Origin: Comamonadaceae bacterium
GTDB taxonomy: Bacteria; Pseudomonadota; Gammaproteobacteria; Burkholderiales; Burkholderiaceae_C
Reading direction: 5' to 3'
Assembly: GCA_007280205.1 (NCBI GenBank)
Contig: QYPX01000069.1
Span: forward strand, 1 to 32,261
Length of the DNA: 32,261 nt
Each line of letters opens with the position of its first letter. Within the stretch, counting starts at the first letter, position 1. A program made the position numbers and the translations under genes. The notes below the pieces were generated by a model. It searched no databases. It had not been told where the DNA came from and was given only the letters and a program-made list of their open reading frames with translations. Of the stretch, positions 17,458 through 25,422 are shown piece by piece.

Positions 17458-18708
17458 ATGCCCCTATCCGTGCCAAAAAAGAAACCAGTCAGGAGCAAAC
17501 GTTTCGATCAGAAGCGCGAAGCGATTCTTGCTACCGCAGCCAGGCTTTTTAATGAAAGAGGCCTGAAGGGCGTCACACTCAATCAAATTGCCGCCAGCGT
17601 CGGTTTGGAGACGACCAGCATCACCTACTATTACCGCAGGAAGGAAGATCTGGCTGTCAGCTGCATGCTGCGCACCATCGCTGAAATCGAGTTGTCGGTG
17701 CGCAAGGCGGCGCTGATGAGCTCGGTCGTTGAACGCGTCGAACATTTCTTCAGGCTCTACGCCAACCTACTGGCGGCCATTGCCGCGGGCGATCAGCCGC
17801 CACTGATCGGTTTCGGCGATGTTCGCTCCTTGCCCGAGGCGACCGCTTCAGTGGTCTTTACCGCTTATAGCGACATGTTTCGAGGCATCCGAAAATTACT
17901 TTCAGGAAGCGAAACTGCGGCGCTTACACGCCAGTCACTTAACGCACGCGCGCACCTGGTGGTCTCGGCTATGCACTGGATGGGGGTCTGGATAGGCCGC
18001 TATGAAATCGATGACTATCCACGCATTGCCCAGAGAGTGGCAGATCTGCTGTTGTACGGCCTGGCCGGGCCATCGCAAACCTGGCCAAATGCCACATCGC
18101 TGCATGAAATGGATTTTGCCGAGTTTCCGCTAGCACCCGATGACTCAGGTGAGGCATTTTTGCGTGCTGCAACGGAGTTGATCAATGAACAGGGCTATCA
18201 CGGTGCCTCGGTCGACAAAATATCAGCCCGGATCAATCTAACCAAAGGTTCTTTCTATCACCACAACGAAACCAAGCTGGACCTGGTTAGCGCTTGCTGG
18301 GAGCGTTCATTCGCGGTGATGCGGCACACGCTGCAAGCGGCGCAGCTGAGTCGCGAAACGGGCTGGAACCGCTGTTGTGCTGCCCTGTCTTCGTTGGTGC
18401 GTTTTCAGTTGTCCGAGCGTGGCCCCTTGCTGCGGGCGTCAGCCATTTCGGCTTTGCCGGATCATGTTCACCGAGATCAGGTGTTGCATACCTGGCAAGC
18501 ACTGACTGAGCGCATCGCCAGTCTGCTGGTCGATGGTCTAGTTGACAGCTCGGTCCGACCGCATGATTCGTCCGTCTGTGCGCAACTGCTATCGAGCACG
18601 ATCAATGCTGCAGCAGAACTAAAACAATGGGTGCCAGGCATCGACATGGGAAACGCAGCCAGCTTGTACGCGCGTCCGGCGTTGTTGGGCCTGCTTTGTG
18701 GGGATTAA
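17458..18708 (+). CDS. Double-headed TetR regulator (two TetR units in one chain)
   Basis: A 416-residue protein containing two successive TetR-like units. The first DNA-binding domain is at about 20-67 (AILATAARLFNERG, then GLETTSITYYYRRKEDL), followed by a helical domain to about 215. The second DNA-binding domain is at about 232-280 (AFLRAATELINEQGYHGASV, then LTKGSFYHHNETKLDL), with its own helical domain to the end. Ordinary TetRs have about 200 residues and one HTH. The start is ATG 17458; a TTG 11 codons upstream is less likely. It is divergent from the ACAD operon and upstream of the dehalogenase run, so it probably controls one or both. A single chain with two HTHs could bind a dyad as a pseudo-dimer. 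Confidence 0.88.
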   Translation: MPLSVPKKKPVRSKRFDQKREAILATAARLFNERGLKGVTLNQIAASVGLETTSITYYYRRKEDLAVSCMLRTIAEIELSVRKAALMSSVVERVEHFFRLYANLLAAIAAGDQPPLIGFGDVRSLPEATASVVFTAYSDMFRGIRKLLSGSETAALTRQSLNARAHLVVSAMHWMGVWIGRYEIDDYPRIAQRVADLLLYGLAGPSQTWPNATSLHEMDFAEFPLAPDDSGEAFLRAATELINEQGYHGASVDKISARINLTKGSFYHHNETKLDLVSACWERSFAVMRHTLQAAQLSRETGWNRCCAALSSLVRFQLSERGPLLRASAISALPDHVHRDQVLHTWQALTERIASLLVDGLVDSSVRPHDSSVCAQLLSSTINAAAELKQWVPGIDMGNAASLYARPALLGLLCGD

Positions 18709-18760
18709 GGAGATTGAAACCGCCTTCCGCCACCGTCCATTTACCAAGGAGTGCCATCGC

Positions 18761-19642
18761 ATGACCCAAACCAGCTCGCCCGTCAAGAAGTTCTGCAAGG
18801 TCAAGGGGCATCGTCTCGCCTACGTGGAAGCCGGATCCGGTGACCCCATCGTTCTGCTGCACGGCAATCCCACATCCAGTTTTCTTTGGCGCGATGTGAT
18901 CCCCGCCCTGGCTGGCTGCGGCCGCGTCATCGCGCCGGACCTTATTGGCCAGGGTGATTCCGACAAACTGCCCGCATCCGAGGGGCCTGATCGCTACAGC
19001 TTCGAAGTGGCATACGACTATCTCGCCGAACTCCTTGGCGCCCTTGGCGCAGATCAGAAAGTGACCCTGGTGCTGCACGATTGGGGCACGGCGCTGGGCT
19101 TCCATTGGGCGCGCTTGCACCCACAGCAGGTGCGCGGCATCGCCTACATGGAGGGCATTGTGATGCCGCTGCCAAGCTGGGACGACTGGCCGCAGAAGGC
19201 ACGCGGCGTCTTTCAGGGCTTCCGCTCAGCCAAGGGAGAAGATTTGATTCTGAAGCGCAATATGTTCATCGAAGGCGTGTTGCCGAATTCGATCCTGCGC
19301 AAGCTCAGCGACGACGAGATGGCGCACTACCGAGCCCCGTTCCTGGTCGAGACCGACCGACAGGTCACGCTGAACTGGCCGCGCCAGATCCCCATAGCCG
19401 GCGAGCCGGAGCACATGGTTGCACTGGTGCAGCAGTATGCCGACTGGCTGAGTCAGAGTTCCGTACCCAAGCTGTTCATCAATGCCGATCCGGGTTCTAT
19501 CCTGGTTGACCGGCAGCGAGAGTTTTGCCGCACTTGGCCGAAGCAGACCGAGGTCACCGTGAAGGGACTTCATTTCATCCAGGAAGACTCCGGCGCCGAA
19601 ATCGGTCGTGCGGTGGCTGCCTGGTCCTCAACACTCCCATGA
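18761..19642 (+). CDS. dhaA: Haloalkane dehalogenase, subfamily II (LinB/DhaA-like)
   Basis: The 293-residue protein carries the full subfamily-II catalytic pentad: nucleophile Asp107 and halide-binding Trp108 in LHDWGTALG, halide-binding Asn36 in HGNPTSS, acid Glu131 in AYMEG, and His271 in LHFIQED. Segments such as SWPRQIPIAG-like (NWPRQIPIAG) and PKLFINADPG match LinB closely along the whole length. It hydrolyses carbon-halogen bonds to alcohol plus halide. AAGGAG lies 10 bases upstream of the ATG. It is first of a plus-strand run continuing with DUF1330 and a crotonase, and starts 52 bp after the double TetR. Family membership is firm; the physiological halide is unknown. Confidence 0.93.
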   Translation: MTQTSSPVKKFCKVKGHRLAYVEAGSGDPIVLLHGNPTSSFLWRDVIPALAGCGRVIAPDLIGQGDSDKLPASEGPDRYSFEVAYDYLAELLGALGADQKVTLVLHDWGTALGFHWARLHPQQVRGIAYMEGIVMPLPSWDDWPQKARGVFQGFRSAKGEDLILKRNMFIEGVLPNSILRKLSDDEMAHYRAPFLVETDRQVTLNWPRQIPIAGEPEHMVALVQQYADWLSQSSVPKLFINADPGSILVDRQREFCRTWPKQTEVTVKGLHFIQEDSGAEIGRAVAAWSSTLP

Positions 19643-19653
19643 AAGAAACCACC

Positions 19654-19968
19654 ATGTCCAATGTCCCTGTATTCCTTCTCGTCAACCTGGTGGTGCAAGA
19701 TGCCGCCGAGTACCGCACGTATGAAAAAGGTTTTTTCCCGATACTCAAACGTCACGGTGGTGAGTTCGTCACTTACGACGACCATGCGCTCAACTTTGAA
19801 GGTGCCGCGCCGCGCAGCGGCCGCATGATCATCTTCAAGTTTCCGTCGGAAGAGCAGGCCCGGCAATGGTACGGCGACCCCGAGTACCAGGCTTTGTCGG
19901 AGCATCGTCGCGCCGGCACGCATCTGGAATTCCTGACCATGGTGCGTGGCATGGCGCCTCGCGCATGA
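19654..19968 (+). CDS. DUF1330 family protein
   Basis: About 104 residues with the dimeric alpha/beta-barrel pattern: VFLLVNLVVQDAAEYRTYEKG, a middle GGEFVTYDDHALNFEG, then IIFKFPSEEQARQWYGDPEY. The last motif (aromatic, D/S-P-EY) is the DUF1330 hallmark. The family has no settled biochemical role. The start at 19654 places family similarity at the N-terminus. An alternative ATG at 19639 overlaps the dehalogenase stop as ATGA and would add five residues. Linked tightly to the dehalogenase, and related to the proteins at 28839-29252 and, more loosely, 1183-1827. Confidence 0.85.
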   Translation: MSNVPVFLLVNLVVQDAAEYRTYEKGFFPILKRHGGEFVTYDDHALNFEGAAPRSGRMIIFKFPSEEQARQWYGDPEYQALSEHRRAGTHLEFLTMVRGMAPRA

Positions 19969-19992
19969 GGTCAACCTGAAACTGGAGAAATC

Positions 19993-20784
19993 ATGGAATC
20001 CATTCTTCTGAAGCGCGATGGCGCAATCGCCACCGTCACCCTGAACCGGCCAGCGGCACTGAACGCACTGTCCTCTGAAATGAACCTGGAGTTATCCGAG
20101 GTCACATCCGAGCTGGAGCTCGATGAAAGCGTGCGCTGCGTTGTCATCCAGGGCGCCGGTGACCACTTCATGGCCGGTGGCGACGTCAAGGGCTTCAGCG
20201 AGGCAACGCTCGATCCGCAACAGCGCAAACTGGCGCTGGAACGCGGCATCACCGAAACCCACAGCATCATCACGCGTCTGAGGCGCATGCCTAAACCGGT
20301 GATTGGCAGTGTCAGAGGTGCGGTAGCTGGATTTGGCATGTCACTGATGAGCGCCTGCGACCTGGTGATCGCTGCGGACAACAGTTTCTTCACACTTGCC
20401 TACTGCCATATTGGCGCTTCACCCGATGGTGGCGCGACCTACGCTTTGCCACGTTTGCTTGGCGTCAAACTGGCCATGGAGATCGCTCTCCTGGGCGACC
20501 GTTTCGATGCGCAGCGTGCACTGGCCTTGGGTCTTGTCAACCGCGTCGTCGCCCTGAGTGAACTCGATGGTGCAACCAGCACGCTGGCAACACGACTGGC
20601 CAAGGGACCGACGGCGGTTTATGGCCGCACCAAGCGCCTGATCAACGAGTCGCTTGACCACACACTGGCAGAGCACCTGCAGGCAGAGCAGGACAGCTTT
20701 GCAGCTTCTGCCTTCGGCGCAGACTTTGCAGAAGGTGTGCGTGCCTTTGTGGAGAAGCGCAAGCCGGTCTTTGTGGGCTGCTAG
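19993..20784 (+). CDS. Enoyl-CoA hydratase/isomerase family (isomerase-like active site)
   Basis: A 263-residue crotonase-fold protein with NRPAALNAL, MAGGDVKGF (oxyanion region) and VAGFGMSLMSACD. The first hydratase Glu is absent (GMSLM instead of GCELA-like) and the second region reads AYCHIGASPDGGATY, with Asp145 and no Glu. This is closer to PaaG-like isomerases and other Asp-using crotonases than to true hydratases, so double-bond isomerisation is a better guess than hydration. It follows the DUF1330 gene by 24 bp with GGAG upstream. Confidence 0.85.
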   Translation: MESILLKRDGAIATVTLNRPAALNALSSEMNLELSEVTSELELDESVRCVVIQGAGDHFMAGGDVKGFSEATLDPQQRKLALERGITETHSIITRLRRMPKPVIGSVRGAVAGFGMSLMSACDLVIAADNSFFTLAYCHIGASPDGGATYALPRLLGVKLAMEIALLGDRFDAQRALALGLVNRVVALSELDGATSTLATRLAKGPTAVYGRTKRLINESLDHTLAEHLQAEQDSFAASAFGADFAEGVRAFVEKRKPVFVGC

Positions 20785-20965
20785 TTCCAGCGAGGCGCTG
20801 CGACATCCATTCGACTGGATTGCTGCAGAGGAGCCGACTCACTGAAAAGACTCAGCGACGCTGCCCATCGACAGCTATCTGGAATCTCAATTCTCACCCA
20901 CCCAGCGGCCATTCAGGCTGAGGACCTATCGCAGGACGCTATCCATTCTTACGCGATTCACATAA

Positions 20966-20978
20966 TGCCAAATTGGCA
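20966..20978. promoter_or_regulatory. Palindrome TGCCAAATTGGCA upstream of the YghU-like gene
   Basis: Two perfect 6-base arms (TGCCAA, TTGGCA) flank a single A in the otherwise featureless gap 20785-21046. The half-sites resemble those of the 23-bp dyads but point the opposite way and have a one-base spacer. It sits 68 bases upstream of the start at 21047 and may be an operator, but it could be chance. Confidence 0.35.
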
Positions 20979-21046
20979 GAGATACCGTACCATGCGCTTG
21001 TCACCTTGACCCGAGCAAACTTCAATCGCTACAAACTGCCCACTTC

Positions 21047-21907
21047 ATGGACAATTCATCCTCTTACACGCCGCCCAAAATCTGGTCTCCTAACAAGGAA
21101 AACGGTGGTCGCTTCGCCAGCATTAACCGTCCGACTGCAGGAGCAACCCACGACAAGGAACTTCCGGTGGGACGCCATCCCTTACAGCTCTATTCACTGG
21201 GCACACCCAACGGCGTCAAGGTCACGATCATGCTGGAAGAGTTGCTGGCAGCGGGCCACTCCGGAGCGGAATACGACGCCTGGCTGATCCGGATCAACGA
21301 AGGCGATCAGTTCGGTAGCGGCTTCGTCTCAGTCAACCCAAACTCCAAGATCCCGGCGCTGTTGGACCGCAGCGGAGCGACTCCGATCCGGGTGTTTGAG
21401 TCTGGTGCAATTCTCATCCATCTGGCCGAGAAGTTCGGCCCCTTTCTCCCTACTGACGCCGCCAGGCGCGCCGAATGCCTGTCGTGGCTGTTCTGGCAGA
21501 TGGGCAGTGCACCTTTTCTTGGCGGCGGCTTTGGTCATTTCTACGCTTACGCTCCGACCAAGATCGAATACGCGATCGATCGTTACGCCATGGAGGTCAA
21601 GCGTCAGCTAGATGTGCTCGACCAAAGACTAGCGCAAAGTCCCTACCTGGCGGGAGATGAGTACACCATTGCCGACATGGCGGTCTGGCCTTGGTACGGC
21701 ACGCTTGCCATGGGGCAACTTTACGAAGCCGGTGAATTCCTGCAAGTTCAGACCTATACACATGTGTTGCGCTGGACCAAGCAGATTGCCCAACGTCCGG
21801 CCGTCCAGCGCGGTCGCATGGTCAACCGCACATTTGGCGAACCAGCCAAGCAATTGCACGAGCGTCACGATGCCAGCGACTTCGACACCAAGACCAAAGG
21901 CAATTGA
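21047..21907 (+). CDS. yghU: YghU-type glutathione transferase (disulfide-bond reductase)
   Basis: The 286-residue sequence is strongly like E. coli YghU throughout: FASINRPTAGATH, LPVGRHPLQLYSLGTPNG, VNPNSKIPALLD, FLGGGFGHFYAYAP, AGDEYTIADMAVWPW and LHERHDASDF. YghU belongs to the Nu-class GSTs, binds two glutathiones, and reduces disulfides and organic peroxides. The N-terminal extension before the thioredoxin fold is present, so the length is normal. No clear ribosome site is visible before 21047. The next gene starts one base after its stop. Presence in a catabolic run suggests a detoxifying or redox role in the pathway (inference). Confidence 0.93.
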   Translation: MDNSSSYTPPKIWSPNKENGGRFASINRPTAGATHDKELPVGRHPLQLYSLGTPNGVKVTIMLEELLAAGHSGAEYDAWLIRINEGDQFGSGFVSVNPNSKIPALLDRSGATPIRVFESGAILIHLAEKFGPFLPTDAARRAECLSWLFWQMGSAPFLGGGFGHFYAYAPTKIEYAIDRYAMEVKRQLDVLDQRLAQSPYLAGDEYTIADMAVWPWYGTLAMGQLYEAGEFLQVQTYTHVLRWTKQIAQRPAVQRGRMVNRTFGEPAKQLHERHDASDFDTKTKGN

Positions 21908-21908
21908 G

Positions 21909-22793
21909 ATGGCATTGAACGAACTGCAAACGGTCCAATACGCTGTTGAAGGTGGCATTGCCACGGTCACCTTGAACCGACCCGAAAAGATGAACGCGTA
22001 CACGCCACGAATGCGTGATGAGCTCATCGCAGTGTTTGACGAAACGGACGCAGACGACGCCGTCCGTGTTGTCATTGTGACGGGCGCCGGCAAGGCGTTT
22101 TGCGCAGGTGCTGATTTGTCGCGCGGCGGCGAGACCTTTGACTATGCCGCGCAGTCCAACCCGCAGCGCGAGTCCACGCGGGTCGGTGATGTGTACCGGG
22201 ATGGCGGGGGACTGCAGACGCTGAGAACGTTTCGCAGTCTCAAGCCCGTGATCGCTGCGATCAACGGCGCCGCTGTCGGGATCGGCGTGACGATGCTCCT
22301 GCCCATGGATATCCGAATGGCATCGAGCGACGCCCGCTTCGGCTTTGTCTTTGCGCGCAGGGGCATTGTTCCCGAAGCTGCCTCGTCCTGGTTTCTCTCC
22401 CGGTTGGTAGGCATGCAGACGGCCCTCGAATGGTGCTACACCGGTCGTGTGTTTGATGCAACCGAGGCGCTCAGGCACGGATTGGTGCGCTCGGTTCATG
22501 CGCCGGAGGACTTGCTGCCAGCGGCGCGCGCCCTGGCTCGGGAAATTGCAGACAACACGGCACCGGTATCGATTGCGTTAACGCGCCAGATGCTATGGCG
22601 TATGTCAGGTGAAGACAATCCAATGCGAGCCCATCAAATTGACAGCCGGGCCTTGCAAGCCCGAGGCCGGTCAGCCGACGCCAAAGAGGGGGTCAGCGCC
22701 TTTCTGGAAAAGCGCTCCCCGGTCTATCCGGATCGGGTATCAACCGACATGCCGGAATTCTTCCCGTGGTGGGACGAGGTGCCATTCCAGTGA
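21909..22793 (+). CDS. Enoyl-CoA hydratase family protein
   Basis: A 294-residue crotonase with NRPEKMNAYT, FCAGADLSRGG and AVGIGVTMLLPMDIRMAS. Glu156 in RRGIVPEAASSWFL is the second catalytic Glu position; the first is Val (GIGVTM). An internal insert (about 72-100) and a C-terminal tail ending FFPWWDEVPFQ are typical of one subgroup of long EchA-like proteins. It starts one base after the yghU stop, so the two are co-translated. It could hydrate an enoyl-CoA or act as an isomerase; the single Glu leaves this open. The frame is open far upstream inside yghU, but that part has no crotonase similarity. Confidence 0.88.
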   Translation: MALNELQTVQYAVEGGIATVTLNRPEKMNAYTPRMRDELIAVFDETDADDAVRVVIVTGAGKAFCAGADLSRGGETFDYAAQSNPQRESTRVGDVYRDGGGLQTLRTFRSLKPVIAAINGAAVGIGVTMLLPMDIRMASSDARFGFVFARRGIVPEAASSWFLSRLVGMQTALEWCYTGRVFDATEALRHGLVRSVHAPEDLLPAARALAREIADNTAPVSIALTRQMLWRMSGEDNPMRAHQIDSRALQARGRSADAKEGVSAFLEKRSPVYPDRVSTDMPEFFPWWDEVPFQ

Positions 22794-22842
22794 ACCGATG
22801 AAGTCGTAGTTGCCGAACCATGAAATCTGGATACCCAGCAAA

Positions 22843-23118
22843 ATGATGACACTGTTTCACTGTATGCGTGCCCGTTCCTTTCGTCCCCTGTGGACCCTGG
22901 AAGAACTCGGACTGCCGTAGGTTCTGAAGATGCTGCCCTTCCCCCCTCGCATGCATGCGAAGGAGTATCTGAAGATCAACCCCCTCGGTACCATCCCGGT
23001 CTTTTTCGACGGCGAAATGCTCATGACCGAGTCTTCTGCCATCTGTCACTATCTGGCCACTCGCGACGGGCCCTCGCGCTTGTCCATTGCAAACCAGCCT
23101 ATCAAGCTCCGACGCTGA
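22843..23118 (+). pseudogene. Remnant of a GST gene (N-terminal domain only)
   Basis: The reading from ATG 22843 gives a GST thioredoxin-like domain: RSFRPLWTLEELGLP, a TAG at 22918-22920 where Tyr is usual, then EYLKINPLGTIPVF, and MTESSAICHYLAT. It ends at TGA 23118 just after GPSRLSI, so the whole helical C-domain is missing. The in-frame TAG plus truncation means a dead gene. It lies in the 490-bp gap 22794-23283; the remaining 165 bp before the SDR gene show nothing else clear. Confidence 0.85.
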
Positions 23119-23283
23119 CTGACTGCTTCGGCTGCACTAGAGCTGAGCGACCGCAATGGAGAATTCGGTGCAGTGAATGGTCGTTATGCAGAAGGTAGTT
23201 GGAGCGCGGGAACTGTCGGACGGTAGAGTTTCATCCGGTTAAGAACTTGCGTAACATGGTGCTTTCAATCAAGGAGAAAAGCG

Positions 23284-24090
23284 ATGTCAGGACGGCTTGA
23301 GGGCAAGGTTGCGATCATTACCGGCGCGGGCTCGGGCATCGGCCGCGCGGCGGCGTTGCTGTTCGCCAGCGCGGGAGCAACGCTTGTGCTTGGCGACAAG
23401 ACAGAAGCGGTTCATGAGACAGCGCGCCAGGTGATAGCGGCGGGCGGTCATGCGACAGCACTGCAGATCGATGCTGGCGTCGAAAGTGATGTGGCCAACA
23501 TCGTGGCAAGCGCAGTCGCAAGCTATGGCAATGTGGATGTCGCCTTCGCCAACGCGGGAATTTCGGGCGGAATCGAGGGCATCTTCGACTCAACCCCGGA
23601 GCTATGGAGCGAGATCCTGCGCGTCAATCTGATCGGCTGCTGGCTGATGGTCAAACATGCGGGCAAGGCGATGATGGATGCAGGAAACGGCGGCTCCATT
23701 ATTTTGACGGCGTCGGTCGCAGGCATCAGATCCGGCGCCGGAGGACCCGCCTATTCAGCTTCAAAGGCCGGCGTCATCAATCTGGCGATGGTGTCTGCGC
23801 AGCAGCTTTGCGACACGGGTGTCAGGGTCAACGCCATCTGCCCGGGGCTGACCGAAACCGGCATGACCAAGCCCGTCTTCGACTTGGCGAAAGCCAAGCA
23901 AGTGACTCACAAACTGGGACAACTCAACCCGCTGCGCCGCGCGGCGCAGCCGGAAGAACTGGCGCAGGTCGCCCTGTTTCTGGCGTCTGGCGAATCAAGC
24001 TATGTCAACGGGCAGGCGATCGCCGTCGACGGTGGGCTTTCCAGTTCGCATCCGGTGACGCGGCAAGCGACCGGACGGACCGCTTTTTGA
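23284..24090 (+). CDS. SDR family oxidoreductase
   Basis: A 268-residue classical SDR: TGAGSGIG at 13-20, NAG at 90-92, Ser144, and YSASK with Tyr157 and Lys161. An Asp at the end of strand two (LGDKTE) favours NAD. AAGGAG precedes the ATG. It stands between the GST remnant and a convergent reductase gene whose stop is only 7 bp away, so it is probably a single-gene unit. A hydroxyacyl-CoA or alcohol dehydrogenase role is likely from context. Confidence 0.9.
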   Translation: MSGRLEGKVAIITGAGSGIGRAAALLFASAGATLVLGDKTEAVHETARQVIAAGGHATALQIDAGVESDVANIVASAVASYGNVDVAFANAGISGGIEGIFDSTPELWSEILRVNLIGCWLMVKHAGKAMMDAGNGGSIILTASVAGIRSGAGGPAYSASKAGVINLAMVSAQQLCDTGVRVNAICPGLTETGMTKPVFDLAKAKQVTHKLGQLNPLRRAAQPEELAQVALFLASGESSYVNGQAIAVDGGLSSSHPVTRQATGRTAF

Positions 24091-24097
24091 AACTCCT

Positions 24098-25273
24098 TCA
24101 CCGGTTCAGCACTTCGAACCGGATCCCGGCGAGTTGCAGGCGCTCCAGCAGCACGCTTGCCATGGCCTGCACCGGCGTTAGCACACCGCCCAGCCGGGGC
24201 AACTCGTCAAACGCCAGGCACAAGGCGGATTCAGCCAGCATCTTGGCTGTCTCGCCATAACCCGGGTCGCCACCGCTAACCTGGGTCTCGACGTTCTTTC
24301 CGCCACCGGTACCGATAAAGGTCACCTTGAACCAGCCCTTGCTGCGCTGCTCCGGGCTCGGGCCAGCACCTGCTTCCTTGATGCGCAACAACCGGTCGCG
24401 TGTCAACCTGAACTGGGCGCCGGCGAAAACGGCTGCGACACCGCCCAGCAGCACAAGCACGCTGGTGAGCTTCTTGAGCAGCAAGAAATGCCCGTAGCGG
24501 AAGTCGGGGCCATAGCGATCAAGTGCGGCGGCCGAGCGGCGCACGATCTGCGGATCGATGGTCGGCATCGGCACTGCCCAGCCATCGAGTTCCTTTTCAA
24601 AGTGAACCGACTCGCCCGTAGAGCCGATCTTGCGCCCCGCCGGCAAAGGCTGCGCCTGGCGTCTTTGCTTGCCGAGATGCATTGAACTCCTGAAACGAGA
24701 GAACGCGGTCACCGCCGAGTGCAAGGTGCCGCCCGAAAAAGTACCACCTGCTCGTACAAAGCCCTCGACTTTGATCGGCACATTGGCGGGCAACTGCCCC
24801 ACGGTGAACCAGACGCCGAGGTCATGCGGAATGCTGTCGAAGCCACAGCAATGGACGATGCGCGCACCGGTCTTGACCGCCAGCTCGTGATAGCGCAACC
24901 ACATCAGGTCCACAAACTCTGGCTCGCCAGTGAGGTCCACGTAGTCGGTGCCGGCATGGGCGCAAGCCGCCACCAAAGGCTCTCCGTATTGGATGTAGGG
25001 ACCGACGGTCGTGATCACTACTCTGGCGGACTCGGCGATATGCTGGATCGACGCGGGGTCGGTCACATCCGCCAGCAGGAGTTTGATCGCGCCAAAGCCA
25101 GGCGCGACGGCAGCAAGTCGCTCCCGCACCTTTTGCAGCTTGTCGAGACTCCTGCCTGCCAGGGCCCAGCGCAAAGAAGGGCCGCCGTGTCGGGCCAGGT
25201 ACTCAGCAGTCAACGCGCCGGTAAACCCGGTGGCGCCAAACAGCACAATGTCAAATTCCCGCTTTGCTGCCAC
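24098..25273 (-). CDS. Saccharopine-dehydrogenase-fold protein (trans-acting enoyl reductase-like)
   Basis: A 391-residue protein with GATGFTG at 13-19 (NAD(P)-binding), AGRSLDKL, TTVGPYIQYGEPLV and HCCGFDSIPHDLG. These are the hallmarks of the family that includes mycobacterial trans-acting enoyl reductases (Rv2449c/Rv2953-like). A hydrophobic stretch at 269-288 may associate with the membrane. The start is GTG at 25273, with AGGAG seven bases upstream. It is divergent from the ACAD gene at 25423, sharing the region with the 25361-25383 dyad. The substrate is unknown; reduction of an enoyl or keto lipid is the usual suggestion. Confidence 0.85.
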   Translation of the reverse strand: MAAKREFDIVLFGATGFTGALTAEYLARHGGPSLRWALAGRSLDKLQKVRERLAAVAPGFGAIKLLLADVTDPASIQHIAESARVVITTVGPYIQYGEPLVAACAHAGTDYVDLTGEPEFVDLMWLRYHELAVKTGARIVHCCGFDSIPHDLGVWFTVGQLPANVPIKVEGFVRAGGTFSGGTLHSAVTAFSRFRSSMHLGKQRRQAQPLPAGRKIGSTGESVHFEKELDGWAVPMPTIDPQIVRRSAAALDRYGPDFRYGHFLLLKKLTSVLVLLGGVAAVFAGAQFRLTRDRLLRIKEAGAGPSPEQRSKGWFKVTFIGTGGGKNVETQVSGGDPGYGETAKMLAESALCLAFDELPRLGGVLTPVQAMASVLLERLQLAGIRFEVLNR

Positions 25274-25335
25274 AAGTTGCTCCTGAAGGATGACCCGGCG
25301 ATAGTGCTGCCGTGAACTTTGGCGACACCCCCTTG

Positions 25336-25364
25336 TTGATTCCTCGCCGGGTTGAATCTATATT
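25336..25364 (+). promoter_or_regulatory. Sigma-70-type promoter for the ACAD gene
   Basis: TTGATT (25336-25341) and TATATT (25359-25364) are separated by 17 bases, the ideal spacing, and lie about 60 bases before the ATG at 25423. The -10 box overlaps the left half of the dyad at 25361-25383, so a protein bound there would block polymerase. Confidence 0.5.
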
Positions 25365-25383
25365 AGCAGCGCAAGTGCCAATA
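25361..25383. promoter_or_regulatory. 23-bp dyad operator candidate (TATTAGCA-N7-TGCCAATA)
   Basis: The arms are complementary at 7 of 8 positions and the N7 spacer is the same as at 5906-5928 and 27763-27785. It overlaps the predicted -10 of the ACAD promoter, as expected for a repressor site, and lies in the gap shared with the divergent reductase gene. Confidence 0.5.
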
Positions 25384-25422
25384 TATTTCATTTGACTCAT
25401 CTGACCCACTAGAGAACACATC

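Noticed and set aside
21657-21908. N-terminal extension of the second crotonase into yghU
   Set aside because: The extension is an alternate frame of the conserved YghU C-terminal half; ATG 21909 fits the family start.
551-22920. Amber (TAG) recoding as sense, suggested by two in-frame TAG codons at Tyr positions
   Set aside because: Intact genes here end in TAG at the expected family length (DUF2855 at 8218, FadD-like at 8914, crotonase at 20784, NMO at 27751), so TAG is a normal stop.
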